From Pedobacter cryotolerans (GTDB taxonomy: Bacteria; Bacteroidota; Bacteroidia; Sphingobacteriales; Sphingobacteriaceae): a DNA stretch of 64,000 nucleotides. This document shows positions 1 through 8,293 of the stretch, piece by piece (position 1 is the stretch's first letter; each line of letters begins with the position of its first letter). The translations under genes were made by a program, and so were the position numbers. Where the stretch lies: the NCBI RefSeq assembly GCF_005116475.1, contig NZ_SWBO01000004.1:62001-126000 (forward strand). Reading direction: 5' to 3'. The notes beneath the pieces are model-generated. The model saw nothing but the letters and a program-made list of their open reading frames with translations, was not told where the DNA came from and did not search any database.

Positions 1-1
1 A

Positions 2-709
2 AGTGCCGTGGCAAAATATGGATTTAAAAACCCTGTCGGACAAACAATTACAGGCAGCGGTATCGATTACAAAATAGTAGGTGTAATAAAAGATTTTAAA
101 TCGCAGGGTTTCGAGAGTATCGTTCAACCAACTATATACACCATTAATGATCCGCATGGAGATTACAAAACACAGATTATGGTTAAAATTGAAGAAAGCA
201 GAATGGCAGAAGTATTGGCTACACTCAAATCTCAATGGTCTCAAATTAACCCTAAAGATGGAGAAGATTTTAGATACGAGTTTTTGGATGAACTGTATGG
301 CAAACTCTTCAAAAAACAAGAACAGCTGCAGTCTGTATTTTTCGCAGCTGCATCACTCACCATTTTCATAGCTATTTTAGGCTTGTTTGCTTTTGCAAAA
401 TACATCACCACTGGTAGAATTAAAGAAATCGCAATGCGAAAAATATTAGGCGCCAACGACTTGCAGATTTTTAAATTAATTAATAAATCATTTTTTGTGA
501 TGGTATTAATTGCCAATTTAATTTCATGGCCATTGGCCTATATCCTTACCAAAAAGTGGCTCGAAACATTTGCCTACCGCATAGATATTCCGATTTTACC
601 TTTTGTTTTAAGTGCACTAATTACCATTTTATTAACCATTATAACCGTAACCGTACAAGCCAGAAATGCCGTAAAAGCAAACCCTGTAGATGCGCTTAAA
701 TACGAATAA
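2..709 (+). CDS. ABC transporter permease, FtsX/MacB type (5' end outside window)
   Basis: C-terminal part of an inner-membrane ABC permease; the frame is open to the window edge, so the true start lies upstream. The first ~100 visible residues belong to the extracytoplasmic MacB-like domain. Three hydrophobic segments follow (about residues 110-135, 160-180 and 200-220), with the charged ITTGRIKEIAMRKILGA loop between the first two, which is typical of FtsX domains. It ends NPVDALKYE, nearly the same as the C-terminus of the next gene (NTIDALKYE), so the two are paralogues. Co-oriented with a second permease and an ATPase, it probably belongs to an efflux or lipoprotein/peptide export system. 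The substrate cannot be told from the sequence. Confidence 0.9.
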   Translation, partial: SAVAKYGFKNPVGQTITGSGIDYKIVGVIKDFKSQGFESIVQPTIYTINDPHGDYKTQIMVKIEESRMAEVLATLKSQWSQINPKDGEDFRYEFLDELYGKLFKKQEQLQSVFFAAASLTIFIAILGLFAFAKYITTGRIKEIAMRKILGANDLQIFKLINKSFFVMVLIANLISWPLAYILTKKWLETFAYRIDIPILPFVLSALITILLTIITVTVQARNAVKANPVDALKYE

Positions 710-713
710 AATC

Positions 714-785
714 AGTTTTCAGTTCTCAATTTTCACTTATACAACTATGTCTCAAATCTCATACCTCACATCTCAAATCTCACAA
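714..785 (+). repeat. Low-complexity word repeat before permease start
   Basis: The gap between the two permease genes is built of imperfect repeats: first CAGTTTTCAGTTCTCAATTTTCA, then TCTCAAATCTCA-like words up to the ATG at 787. The same TCTCAAATCTCA word reappears before the genes at 3313 and 5679. No hairpin with a T-run is visible. Confidence 0.6.
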
Positions 786-786
786 G

Positions 787-3180
787 ATGTTTAAACTCAA
801 CCTCAAAATCGCTCTGCGTAACCTGTGGAAATACAAGGGCTATACTGCAATCAATGTATTCGGTTTATCAATTGGCTTAGCTAGCTGTATTCTCATTTTT
901 ATTTTTGTGAGATACCAATTGAGTTTTGATAAAGACTATGTCAACGGAGATAGAATTTATCGTGTAGTAACTTCTTGGAAATATACAGATGGAAATGAAT
1001 TTTCATCTTCAGGTACGCCATTGCCTTTGCCTGCGGTTTTTCGTAACGACTTTTCGCAATTCGAAAAAGTTGCTGCCATACAACAGAGTGGTGGAATTAT
1101 AAAGGCAAAAGCACAAGTAGGCAAAGCCGAAGTAAAAGATTCGGAATCGGTTTTTTATGCTGAGCCTTCTTTTTTTGAAATCTTTAATTATGAATGGTTG
1201 TCTGGTAATCCAAATCAGTCATTGTCTGCTCCAAATACAGTAGTTTTATCAGAAAAAACAGCAAATAAATATTTTGGAGATTGGCACAAAGCGCTTGGTA
1301 ATAGCATCAATTTAGATGCAAGTAAAGATTTTAAAGTAACTGGAGTAATTAAAGATAATCCGCAGAATAGTAGTTTTCCATTGGAGATTATCTTCAGTTA
1401 TGCAAGTTTCAACGATAGAAACATGAAAGAATGGGGTTCTGTTTCTTCAGGTTCTGAATGTTATGTTTTGTTAAAAAATGGTGTTGCTTTAAGCGATTTA
1501 GCCAAACCGTTAGCACAACATCTTAATAAATATGAAAATGATAAAGATGCTCCAGGAAAGGTAAACCATACTTTTCAACCATTAGAAGATATTCATCACA
1601 ATGAAGATTATGGAAATTTTGCACAAAAGAATACTCCCTATAACCAAATTATTGGTTTAGGTATTATCGGTTTGTTCTTGTTGGTAACCGCATGTATCAA
1701 TTTTGTCAATTTAGCAACGGCACAAGCAATTAGCCGTAGCAAAGAAGTTGGCGTGCGTAAAGTAATGGGAAGCCCTCGTAATCAATTAATTTGGCAATTT
1801 TTAAGCGAAACGGCTATAATTACAATTATAGCGTTGCTGCTAGCATGTGTATTTGCAGAATTAACCTTGCCAAAAATGGAAAATTTATTTGGCGGCGATG
1901 TTTCTTTCAGTCTTTTTGGTCACCCAATTATTTTTGTTTTCTTATTTGGTCTATTGGTTTTTGTAAGTTTCCTTGCGGGACTTTACCCAGCTTTAATTAT
2001 GTCGGGCTTTAGCCCTGCTTTAGCTATTAAAAATAAAGTTGCAGCAAACGCTGGCGGAGTTGGTTTGCGTAAAACTTTGGTAGTTGTACAATTTGCCATT
2101 ACCGCAATTTTAATTGTAAGTACGCTGGTTGTAATTAAACAAATGAGTTTTATTCGTGAAAAGTCTCTTGGCTTTGATACCGAAGCAATAACTATTGTAG
2201 ATTTGCCTGGTGATAGTTTAAGTCAGCTGAAATATAATAGTTTTAAAGAAAAGTTACTGGCAGTGAATGGTATAAAAACCATCAGTTTTAATGCGGGTGC
2301 TCCCTCATCTGGTAGTAATAACGAAACCAGTTTTACCTACAATAGCTCAAAATCAGCAGATTTTCAGATTAGTGTTAAATCTGGCGACGAAGAATATTTT
2401 AAAACATTTGGATTAACAATTCTTGCTGGTAAAGCATTTACTAAAAGTGATACTACTAAAGAATTTGTAGTAAATGAGACTTTACTAAAAAAATTAAACA
2501 TAATGAAGCCTGAAGATGCAATAGGGAAAATTATGAAAATTTGGGGCTCATCAGGGCCGATAGTAGGGGTTGTAAAAGATTTTAATAATTACTCTTTGCA
2601 CGAGGCCATTGCACCAATCGCTATTTTCTCTAGAAAAACAAGGTATAGTACGGTTGCTATAAAGTTAGATACGAAGGAAGTAGCTAGTGCCATGAAAAAT
2701 ATAGAAAGTACATTCAATTCAACTTTCCCTGATTATGTTTATGAAAGCAATTTCTTAGACGAAAACTTAAAGGGTTTTTATGAAACAGAACAAATTATGG
2801 GAACGCTTTTTAAGGTTTTTGCTAGTGTAGTTATTTTCATCTCTTTTATTGGCTTATTTGGTTTAATTTCATTCGTGGCAACACAACGAACAAAAGAAAT
2901 TGCCATTCGCAAAGTTTTGGGAGCTTCTAATTTAGAATTAGTTAAAATGCTCAATAGCTCATTTTTATGGATGGTACTTATTGCAAACTTAGTAGCTTGG
3001 CCAGTGGCTTACATTTTTGTATCCAATTGGTTGTCAACCTTTCAATATAGAACAGAATTGAACGTTTGGCCTTTCGTAATTGCTATGATAGCTTCAATGG
3101 GTATTACCGTAATTACAGTTAGTTTACGTTCATACCGAGCTGCAAAAGTTAACACAATTGATGCATTGAAATATGAATAA
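787..3180 (+). CDS. ABC transporter permease, full-length FtsX/MacB type
   Basis: A 797-residue inner-membrane permease of the type common in Bacteroidota, with two FtsX halves. The first membrane helix is at about residues 20-42, followed by a MacB-like periplasmic domain (about 45-270). Three helices lie between 285 and 400, another helix near 428-448, then a second periplasmic domain (about 455-660) and three final helices. Charged loops ISRSKEVGVRKVMGS and TQRTKEIAIRKVLGA precede helices in each half, as in the family. The ATPase at 3313 is the likely partner. By family knowledge it would use mechanotransmission to move a substrate across the envelope; the substrate is unknown. Confidence 0.95.
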   Translation: MFKLNLKIALRNLWKYKGYTAINVFGLSIGLASCILIFIFVRYQLSFDKDYVNGDRIYRVVTSWKYTDGNEFSSSGTPLPLPAVFRNDFSQFEKVAAIQQSGGIIKAKAQVGKAEVKDSESVFYAEPSFFEIFNYEWLSGNPNQSLSAPNTVVLSEKTANKYFGDWHKALGNSINLDASKDFKVTGVIKDNPQNSSFPLEIIFSYASFNDRNMKEWGSVSSGSECYVLLKNGVALSDLAKPLAQHLNKYENDKDAPGKVNHTFQPLEDIHHNEDYGNFAQKNTPYNQIIGLGIIGLFLLVTACINFVNLATAQAISRSKEVGVRKVMGSPRNQLIWQFLSETAIITIIALLLACVFAELTLPKMENLFGGDVSFSLFGHPIIFVFLFGLLVFVSFLAGLYPALIMSGFSPALAIKNKVAANAGGVGLRKTLVVVQFAITAILIVSTLVVIKQMSFIREKSLGFDTEAITIVDLPGDSLSQLKYNSFKEKLLAVNGIKTISFNAGAPSSGSNNETSFTYNSSKSADFQISVKSGDEEYFKTFGLTILAGKAFTKSDTTKEFVVNETLLKKLNIMKPEDAIGKIMKIWGSSGPIVGVVKDFNNYSLHEAIAPIAIFSRKTRYSTVAIKLDTKEVASAMKNIESTFNSTFPDYVYESNFLDENLKGFYETEQIMGTLFKVFASVVIFISFIGLFGLISFVATQRTKEIAIRKVLGASNLELVKMLNSSFLWMVLIANLVAWPVAYIFVSNWLSTFQYRTELNVWPFVIAMIASMGITVITVSLRSYRAAKVNTIDALKYE

Positions 3181-3273
3181 GAAGATTGGCGTAAAGAGCT
3201 GAGCGTTTTGTATGCACAAGCTAAATGAACAGAATTTGAATAATTAAGCTAAAATAGTATTGAAGGAGGGGTG

Positions 3274-3309
3274 GTCTCAAATCTCATATCTCAATACTCA
3301 AATCTCAAA
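3274..3309 (+). repeat. TCTCAAATCTCA word repeat before ATPase start
   Basis: Four imperfect copies of a TCTCAAATC/TCTCAATAC word end three bases before the ATG at 3313. The same words lie at 749-784 and 5639-5671. Confidence 0.6.
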
Positions 3310-3312
3310 AAA

Positions 3313-3999
3313 ATGATCGAAATAAAAAACATAGAAAAATATTACGCAAATAAAGGTGTGAAAAGTTACATCCTTCGCCACGTTACTACAAGTATAAAAC
3401 AAGGCGAATTTGTTTCCATAATGGGTCCTTCTGGTGCCGGAAAATCAACTTTGTTAAATATTTTGGGACTTCTCGAAGAACCAACTTATGGCGAATATCA
3501 TTTTATGGGCGAAGATGTTACAGCCATGAAAGAACGCCAAAGAATAGAGTTGTATCGCAACCATATCGGGTTTGTTTTTCAGGCTTACCATTTAATTGAT
3601 GAAATGACGGTTGCTGAAAATATTGAAGCCCCATTGTTGTATAAAAAAATACCAGGTTCAGAGCGCAAAAGTCGCATAGCGGATGTGTTGGATCGCTTTA
3701 ACATGGTAGCTAAAAAAGATTTATTTCCCAACCAACTCAGTGGCGGTCAGCAGCAACTGGTAGGTATAGCAAGAGCTTTGGTAGCACAACCATCTATTAT
3801 TTTAGCCGATGAACCTACCGGAAACTTGCAATCTGCACAAGCAGAGCAAATAATGGATTTATTCAAGAAGTTAAATCAAGAAGAAGGAATAACCATTGTA
3901 CAAGTAACTCACTCCGAAAAAAATGCGCAATATGGCAACCGAATTTTAACCATTGAAGATGGAGTGATAAAGGAAGATAAAGCCACTAGGCTTGAATGA
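3313..3999 (+). CDS. ABC transporter ATP-binding protein, MacB/LolD family
   Basis: A 228-residue cytoplasmic ATPase with all expected motifs: Walker A GPSGAGKS at 38-45, signature LSGGQQQ at 142-148, Walker B ILADEP at 163-168 and the H-loop histidine at 200. The frame is open back to a GTG at 3271, but the ATG at 3313 (MIEIKNIEKYY) matches the family start, and the upstream codons are made of the TCTCAAAT word repeat. Its place just after two FtsX-type permeases indicates a three-gene export operon. An alternative such as LolD cannot be excluded, but the permeases look more like MacB than LolC/E. Confidence 0.92.
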   Translation: MIEIKNIEKYYANKGVKSYILRHVTTSIKQGEFVSIMGPSGAGKSTLLNILGLLEEPTYGEYHFMGEDVTAMKERQRIELYRNHIGFVFQAYHLIDEMTVAENIEAPLLYKKIPGSERKSRIADVLDRFNMVAKKDLFPNQLSGGQQQLVGIARALVAQPSIILADEPTGNLQSAQAEQIMDLFKKLNQEEGITIVQVTHSEKNAQYGNRILTIEDGVIKEDKATRLE

Positions 4000-4079
4000 T
4001 TGCAGAAAAGGTAATGATTGTAAAGCGAAAAATTTAAGTTTCTAATCCCTTTCACTTTCCATCCCTCAACCTTAAACCT

Positions 4080-4087
4080 TACCTTTG
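4080..4087 (+). promoter_or_regulatory. Candidate -7 box (TAnnTTTG) for the metal-receptor gene
   Basis: TACCTTTG fits the Bacteroidota -7 consensus and lies 4 bases before the ATG at 4092, which would give a very short or absent leader. No clear TTG -33 box is seen upstream. Confidence 0.35.
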
Positions 4088-4091
4088 TGCC

Positions 4092-4895
4092 ATGCAAAAA
4101 ACCTTTACAGATCAGCTTGGTAACAAAATTACAATTAACTATCCACCTAAAAGGATAGTGTCTATTGTGCCTTCGCAAACTGAGTTGCTGTTCGATTTAG
4201 GCTTAGCTGATGAAGTAATCGGTATCACTAAATTTTGCATTCATCCGATAGAAAAGTTTGCCTCAAAAACCAAAATTGGTGGAACAAAAAAACTGCTGAT
4301 TGAAAAAATTAGGGATTTAAAACCCGATTTAATTATAGGCAATAAAGAAGAAAATACACAAAGTGAAGTAGAGTTGTTGATGCAAGAATTTCCGGTTTGG
4401 ATGAGCGATATTAGCAATTTGGAAGAAGCGATGTTAACCATAAATCAAATAGGAGAGTTGGTTGATAGAGCTCCAGAAGCTGCTTATTTAAATCATTTGA
4501 TTAATGCTGGTTTCAAAGATTTACAAACTTTGGCAGTAGAAAAAAACATCAATCAAACAGTTGCTTACCTTATTTGGAAAGATCCATACATGTTTGCTGG
4601 CAAAAATACATTTATTGATGATATTTTAAGGAAAATAGGCTTAAATAACATCATTCAACAAAGCAGATATCCTGAGATAGAACTCTCCAAACTGAAAACT
4701 GAAAACTGCCAATTGATATTTCTATCATCAGAACCTTATCCTTTTAAGCAAAAACACATCGATGAAATTCAATCTGTTTTGCCAAATGCCAAAATAATGC
4801 TGGTAGATGGCGAAATGTTTAGCTGGTACGGTAGTCGTTTGGTTAAAGCTGTAAATTACCTTTTTCATTTACAAGATGATTTGGGGGTTCATTAG
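4092..4895 (+). CDS. BtuF-like helical-backbone metal receptor protein
   Basis: 267 residues similar to the substrate-binding proteins of cobalamin/iron-chelate ABC importers: an opening PPKRIVSIVPSQTELLFDLGL block, then GITKFCIHP and KIGGTKKL segments, then ...KPDLIIGNKEEN, the usual order of the N-lobe. No signal peptide or lipobox is visible at this start, and no better upstream start exists, so it may be cytoplasmic or exported by another route. It carries its own candidate promoter and is separate from the export operon upstream. Its ligand is unknown. Confidence 0.8.
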   Translation: MQKTFTDQLGNKITINYPPKRIVSIVPSQTELLFDLGLADEVIGITKFCIHPIEKFASKTKIGGTKKLLIEKIRDLKPDLIIGNKEENTQSEVELLMQEFPVWMSDISNLEEAMLTINQIGELVDRAPEAAYLNHLINAGFKDLQTLAVEKNINQTVAYLIWKDPYMFAGKNTFIDDILRKIGLNNIIQQSRYPEIELSKLKTENCQLIFLSSEPYPFKQKHIDEIQSVLPNAKIMLVDGEMFSWYGSRLVKAVNYLFHLQDDLGVH

Positions 4896-5422
4896 GTCGG
4901 TGGTTCATTGGGTCAATAGTTTCCCGAAAATCGGAATTTCGCTTCCGATGTAAAATCGGAACAAGTTCGCTCAACATTGCCGTCTGCTTTAGCTGACGGA
5001 AATTAGAAAAAGAATGTGAGTAGTTCTTAGCTAGGTTCAGCCCTTCTTTTCATTCCAAGCTCATTGAAAAAATGAGGCTTTCCATTTCAATAAGGTTTAT
5101 TTTACAAAGGCACTGGCTTTTGGCGATTTGCAGCCCTAAATAGTTGCACAGCCAAAAGTTATCTAAACGGGATTGAAGCGAAAATACTTTTTAATTGTCA
5201 CCCTGAGCGTAGTCGAAGGGCAATTAAAAAGATTTCAGCAAAAAGCCCGACTAGCCTTGATAGATTTACTGCAATTGCTTTTCCAGTCCTTAATCCCTCA
5301 CTATTAATAAGATAGGAGTATGATGCTTTGGTTAGTCAAAACATTCCAACTTTTCAACATTCCAACCTTATAATAATAACTAAAAATAAATCTTCATAAT
5401 TTTGTTTATTGATGCAAAACGC
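4896..5422. other. Intergenic region with dispersed repeat sequences
   Basis: About 530 bases with no convincing gene. It holds short hairpins such as CCGTCTGC...GCTGACGG near 4980-5000 and TTGAAAAAATGAGGCTTTCCATTTCAA near 5063. It also holds one copy of the mosaic repeat (5168-5283) and another low-complexity word block (ACATTCCAACTTTTCAACATTCCAACC, 5341-5368) before the tRNA promoter. Confidence 0.6.
5168..5283 (+). repeat. Mosaic intergenic repeat, copy A
   Basis: Left arm GATTGAAGCGAAAATACTTT, a palindromic centre GTCACCCTGAGCGTAGTCGAAGGG inside AATT/AATT flanks, and a right arm GCAAAAAGCCCGACTAG...GCAATTGCTTTTC. The same arms with different centres occur at 27193-27313 (+) and 23957-24069 (-). 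Confidence 0.7.
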
Positions 5423-5430
5423 TATCTTTG
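5402..5430 (+). promoter_or_regulatory. Promoter of tRNA-Leu(TAG)
   Basis: TTG at 5402-5404 and TATCTTTG at 5423-5430 match the Bacteroidota -33/-7 pattern with an 18-base spacer, and end 22 bases before the tRNA. The second tRNA-Leu in this window has the same arrangement. Confidence 0.6.
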
Positions 5431-5452
5431 CAATCCAAAATAAATCCTAACT

Positions 5453-5534
5453 GCGGATGTGGCGTAATTGGTAGCCGCACCAGACTTAGGATCTGGCGCT
5501 TCACGGCGTGGGGGTTCGAGTCCCTTCATCCGCA
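5453..5534 (+). tRNA. tRNA-Leu (anticodon TAG)
   Basis: Cloverleaf with a 7-bp acceptor stem GCGGATG/CATCCGC, D-arm GGTAGCCGCACC region, anticodon stem CCAGA/TCTGG enclosing CTTAGGA (anticodon TAG), a class II variable arm and a T-arm GGGGTTCGAGTCCCT. Discriminator A; CCA is not encoded. Confidence 0.95.
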
Positions 5535-5543
5535 CAATACCTG

Positions 5544-5580
5544 AAGCCGTTCCGTTTATTCGGGACGGCTTTATTTTTAA
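5544..5580 (+). terminator. Rho-independent terminator after tRNA-Leu(TAG)
   Basis: Stem AAGCCGTTCC/GGGACGGCTT (one G-T wobble), 8-base loop, then TATTTTTA. Confidence 0.75.
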
Positions 5581-5638
5581 AAAGACATTGATAAGAACTA
5601 AAAAATAAATCGATGTGTTGTTTGAGCTAGAGAAATTA

Positions 5639-5671
5639 ATCTCAAATCTCAATACTCATATCTCATATCTA
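5639..5671 (+). repeat. TCTCAAATCTCA word repeat before tig
   Basis: Six imperfect copies of TCTCAAA/TCTCATA ending 7 bases before the tig start. Same words as before the ABC genes. Confidence 0.6.
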
Positions 5672-5678
5672 GATAGAA

Positions 5679-7025
5679 ATGAATATTACACAAGAAAAAA
5701 TTGATGACTTAAACGCAGTAGTAAAAATTACTATCGCACCAGAAGATTATAGCCCAAAAGTAGAAAAAGCTTTGAAAGAACAAGCAAAAAAAGCTAATCT
5801 CCCTGGTTTTAGAAAAGGAATGGTGCCGGTTGCCCACATGAAGAGAATGTATGGCAAAAGCATTTTGGTTGAAGAAATAAACAACATGTTGAGTGAAAAC
5901 TTAACTAAATATTTAGCTGATAACAAGGTTGAAATTTTAGGTCAGCCGTTGCCTGTAATGGATGATACTAAAGAATTTAAATGGGATAATACTGATGAGT
6001 TTGAGTTTAACTACGAATTAGGTTTAGCACCAAAGGTGGATATTGAAGTTACTTCAAAAGATAAATTTACAGCCTACAATGTTAAAGCTGATGAAGAAAC
6101 GTTAGAAGCTCGTATTAAAAACATTCGTAAGAGTTATGGTAAAATGACAAACCCTGAGGTTGCTGCCGAAGGTGATGTTTTATATGCAGATTTGGCTCAA
6201 CTATCTCCAGATGGTGAAGTTTTTGAAGGTGGTATTGCCGCAACTGGATCTATTCGTTTAGATTTAGTAACTGACAAAAAAATCTTAAAAACTTTAGTTG
6301 GTTTAAAGAAAGATGATGTTGTAGAACTTGATGTACAAAAAGCTTTTGATAGCAATGAGACGGTAATTGCAAAATTATTAAACATTGGCGAAGAAGATGC
6401 AAAAGATTTACAATCTAAATTTAAAGTAACTATCAAAAATGTTAATCGTTTAGAAGAGTCTGATTTAAACCAAGAGTTTTACGACAAAATTTTTGGTGAA
6501 GGTTTGGTAACTGATGAAGCTGGTTTTAGAGCTAAAATTACTGAAGAGATTGAGAGTATGTTTAAGCAAGATGCTGATCGTAAATTGCAAAACGATATCT
6601 ACACACAGTTAACTGAACAAACCAAAATGCAATTGCCAAATGAGTTTTTACGTAAGTGGTTAAAAGCTACAAACGAAAAATTAACTGATGAGGAATTGGA
6701 GCAAGGTTATGAAGATTTTGCAAAAAACCTAAAGTGGACTTTGATTGAAAACAAAATCATTACTGATAACGAGATCAAAATTGAGTATAAAGACGTTTTC
6801 GAAACTGCAAAACAACGTTTAGATGCACAGTTTAGAATGTACAGTCCGCAACCAATGCCAGAAGATCAGTTGGCACAATACACGGCTACCTTTTTGCAAG
6901 AAAAAGAAAACGCAAACCGTATTTTTGATGAAGTGAAAGCTTTGAAAGTTTTTGAACACATCCAATCGGTTGCCACTTTAAACCAAAAAGATATCGACTA
7001 CAAGAAGTTTGTTGAGATGAAGTAA
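5679..7025 (+). CDS. tig: Trigger factor, ribosome-associated chaperone
   Basis: 448 residues. The N-terminal ribosome-binding domain shows the signature loop LPGFRKGMVP (about 41-50). A divergent middle PPIase-like region (about 150-245, with SPDGEVFEGG) and the long helical C-terminal chaperone domain follow. By family knowledge it binds nascent chains at the ribosome exit tunnel. It heads the classical tig-clpP-clpX order, here with a small S23-like gene inserted. The ATG at 5679 directly follows a word repeat and gives the standard MNITQEKIDD-type start. The central domain lacks an obvious FKBP active-site pattern, so isomerase activity is doubtful. Confidence 0.95.
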   Translation: MNITQEKIDDLNAVVKITIAPEDYSPKVEKALKEQAKKANLPGFRKGMVPVAHMKRMYGKSILVEEINNMLSENLTKYLADNKVEILGQPLPVMDDTKEFKWDNTDEFEFNYELGLAPKVDIEVTSKDKFTAYNVKADEETLEARIKNIRKSYGKMTNPEVAAEGDVLYADLAQLSPDGEVFEGGIAATGSIRLDLVTDKKILKTLVGLKKDDVVELDVQKAFDSNETVIAKLLNIGEEDAKDLQSKFKVTIKNVNRLEESDLNQEFYDKIFGEGLVTDEAGFRAKITEEIESMFKQDADRKLQNDIYTQLTEQTKMQLPNEFLRKWLKATNEKLTDEELEQGYEDFAKNLKWTLIENKIITDNEIKIEYKDVFETAKQRLDAQFRMYSPQPMPEDQLAQYTATFLQEKENANRIFDEVKALKVFEHIQSVATLNQKDIDYKKFVEMK

Positions 7026-7062
7026 AGCGATTAGCGTTAAGCGATTGGAGTTTAGCGTTTTG
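7024..7062 (+). repeat. TTAGCG word repeat between tig and the S23-like gene
   Basis: AGCGATTAGCGTTAAGCGA-type imperfect repeat. A related CGCTTAGCC/CGCTAAACC series occurs at 7498-7528 on the far side of the small gene, in inverted sense, so the inserted gene is bracketed by related words. Confidence 0.5.
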
Positions 7063-7111
7063 CAGAGAGATAAAAAGAGTCCCTATCGTTTTCAACTTAA
7101 TTATTTTGAAA

Positions 7112-7471
7112 ATGGCTCAATTTAAATTTCAATCATTAGAAGTTTGGCAGTTATCTATAACTCTAACAGACAAACTACTTGACATAGCTGACCGTTTGTC
7201 AGATATGAAAAAATATAGATTTGCAGAGCAGCTCAATGGGGCTGCTCTTAGCATATCTAACAATATTGCTGAAGGTTCAGGATCATCTTCAAACAAGGAA
7301 TTTGCTCATTATCTGAATATTGCACATCGATCTGCATTTGAAAATGCAAATATTTTAGTAGTATTGGAAAGAAGAAAATTAATTTCTGACATTGAGTTAA
7401 TTCAATATCTAGAAGAATTAGATAAATTGGCACGGAAATTAACTAATCTTAGGAAATATTTATTAAAATAG
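7112..7471 (+). CDS. Four-helix bundle protein, 23S rRNA intervening-sequence (S23) family
   Basis: 119 residues matching the short four-helix bundle family: start MAQFKFQSLEVWQLSITLTD, a middle RFAEQLNGAALSISNNIAEGSG and ELDKLARKLTNLRKYL at the end. The open frame begins at a TTG at 7106, but the ATG at 7112 gives the family start. The family was first noticed inside 23S rRNA intervening sequences, and free-standing copies are frequent in Bacteroidota. The biochemical role is unknown. It interrupts tig-clpP and is flanked on both sides by related TTAGCG words, which suggests a later insertion. Confidence 0.85.
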   Translation: MAQFKFQSLEVWQLSITLTDKLLDIADRLSDMKKYRFAEQLNGAALSISNNIAEGSGSSSNKEFAHYLNIAHRSAFENANILVVLERRKLISDIELIQYLEELDKLARKLTNLRKYLLK

Positions 7472-7533
7472 ATAATTGTGAGGGGTTTGCATCTAATACG
7501 CTTAGCCCCAAACGCTAAACCCTTAACCCTGAC

Positions 7534-8223
7534 ATGAAAATAGATAAAGACGAATTTAGAAAATACGCTGTTAAACATCATAGAATTAACGGTTTAAATG
7601 TTGATCGTTTTATTGGAGCTACAAACAATTCTCCAAAATCGATGACTCCATATATTATCGAAGAGCGCCAGTTAAATGTTGCTCAAATGGATGTGTTTTC
7701 ACGTTTAATGATGGATCGTATCATCTTTTTAGGTGATGCAATTTATGATGGCAATGCAAACATCATTCAAGCGCAATTGTTGTTCTTGCAATCAACTGAT
7801 GCACATAGAGATATCCAAATTTACATCAACTCTCCAGGTGGTTCTGTGTACGCAGGTTTAGGTATTTACGATACCATGCAGTACATCACACCAGATGTGG
7901 CAACAATTTGTACTGGTATGGCAGCATCTATGGGTGCGGTTTTATTGGTTGCAGGTGCCGAAGGTAAACGCGCTGCTTTAACACACTCAAGAGTAATGAT
8001 ACACCAACCATCTGGTGGTGCACAAGGAGTTGCTTCAGATATGGAAATCAACTTGAGAGAGATGTTGAAATTGAAAAAAGAATTATACGATATCATTTCT
8101 AAACATTCTGGTCAAACTTATGATTGGGTAGAAAAAGCTTCTGATCGTGATTACTGGATGAAAGCAGACGAAGCGAAAAGCTTTGGTATGATTGATGAAG
8201 TGTTAGGATCAACTAAAAAATAA
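7534..8223 (+). CDS. clpP: ATP-dependent Clp protease proteolytic subunit
   Basis: 229-residue serine protease that forms tetradecameric chambers with ClpX. The nucleophile Ser132 lies in GMAASMGAVLL and His157 in RVMIHQPSGG. The oxyanion region is INSPGGSVYAG (98-108). The ~35 N-terminal residues before TPYIIEERQ are longer than in Escherichia coli and may be a propeptide or extension usual in this phylum. It lies directly before clpX, 70 bases apart, and is presumably cotranscribed with it. Confidence 0.97.
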   Translation: MKIDKDEFRKYAVKHHRINGLNVDRFIGATNNSPKSMTPYIIEERQLNVAQMDVFSRLMMDRIIFLGDAIYDGNANIIQAQLLFLQSTDAHRDIQIYINSPGGSVYAGLGIYDTMQYITPDVATICTGMAASMGAVLLVAGAEGKRAALTHSRVMIHQPSGGAQGVASDMEINLREMLKLKKELYDIISKHSGQTYDWVEKASDRDYWMKADEAKSFGMIDEVLGSTKK

Positions 8224-8225
8224 TT

Positions 8226-8293
8226 CAGTTGGCAGTTTTCAGCTTACAGTTCCAAACTGTTAATTGAAAACTGTTAATTGTAAACTGAAAAAA
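8226..8293 (+). repeat. CAGTTTTCAG/AACTG word repeat before clpX
   Basis: Imperfect direct and inverted copies of CAGTTNNCAG and AACTGTTAATTG fill the whole clpP-clpX gap. Several can pair, so the mRNA could fold here, but there is no U-run. Confidence 0.55.

Noticed and set aside
5422..5652. Minus-strand frame over tRNA-Leu(TAG)
   Set aside because: Overlaps a perfect tRNA and its terminator; such frames are artefacts of tRNA sequence.
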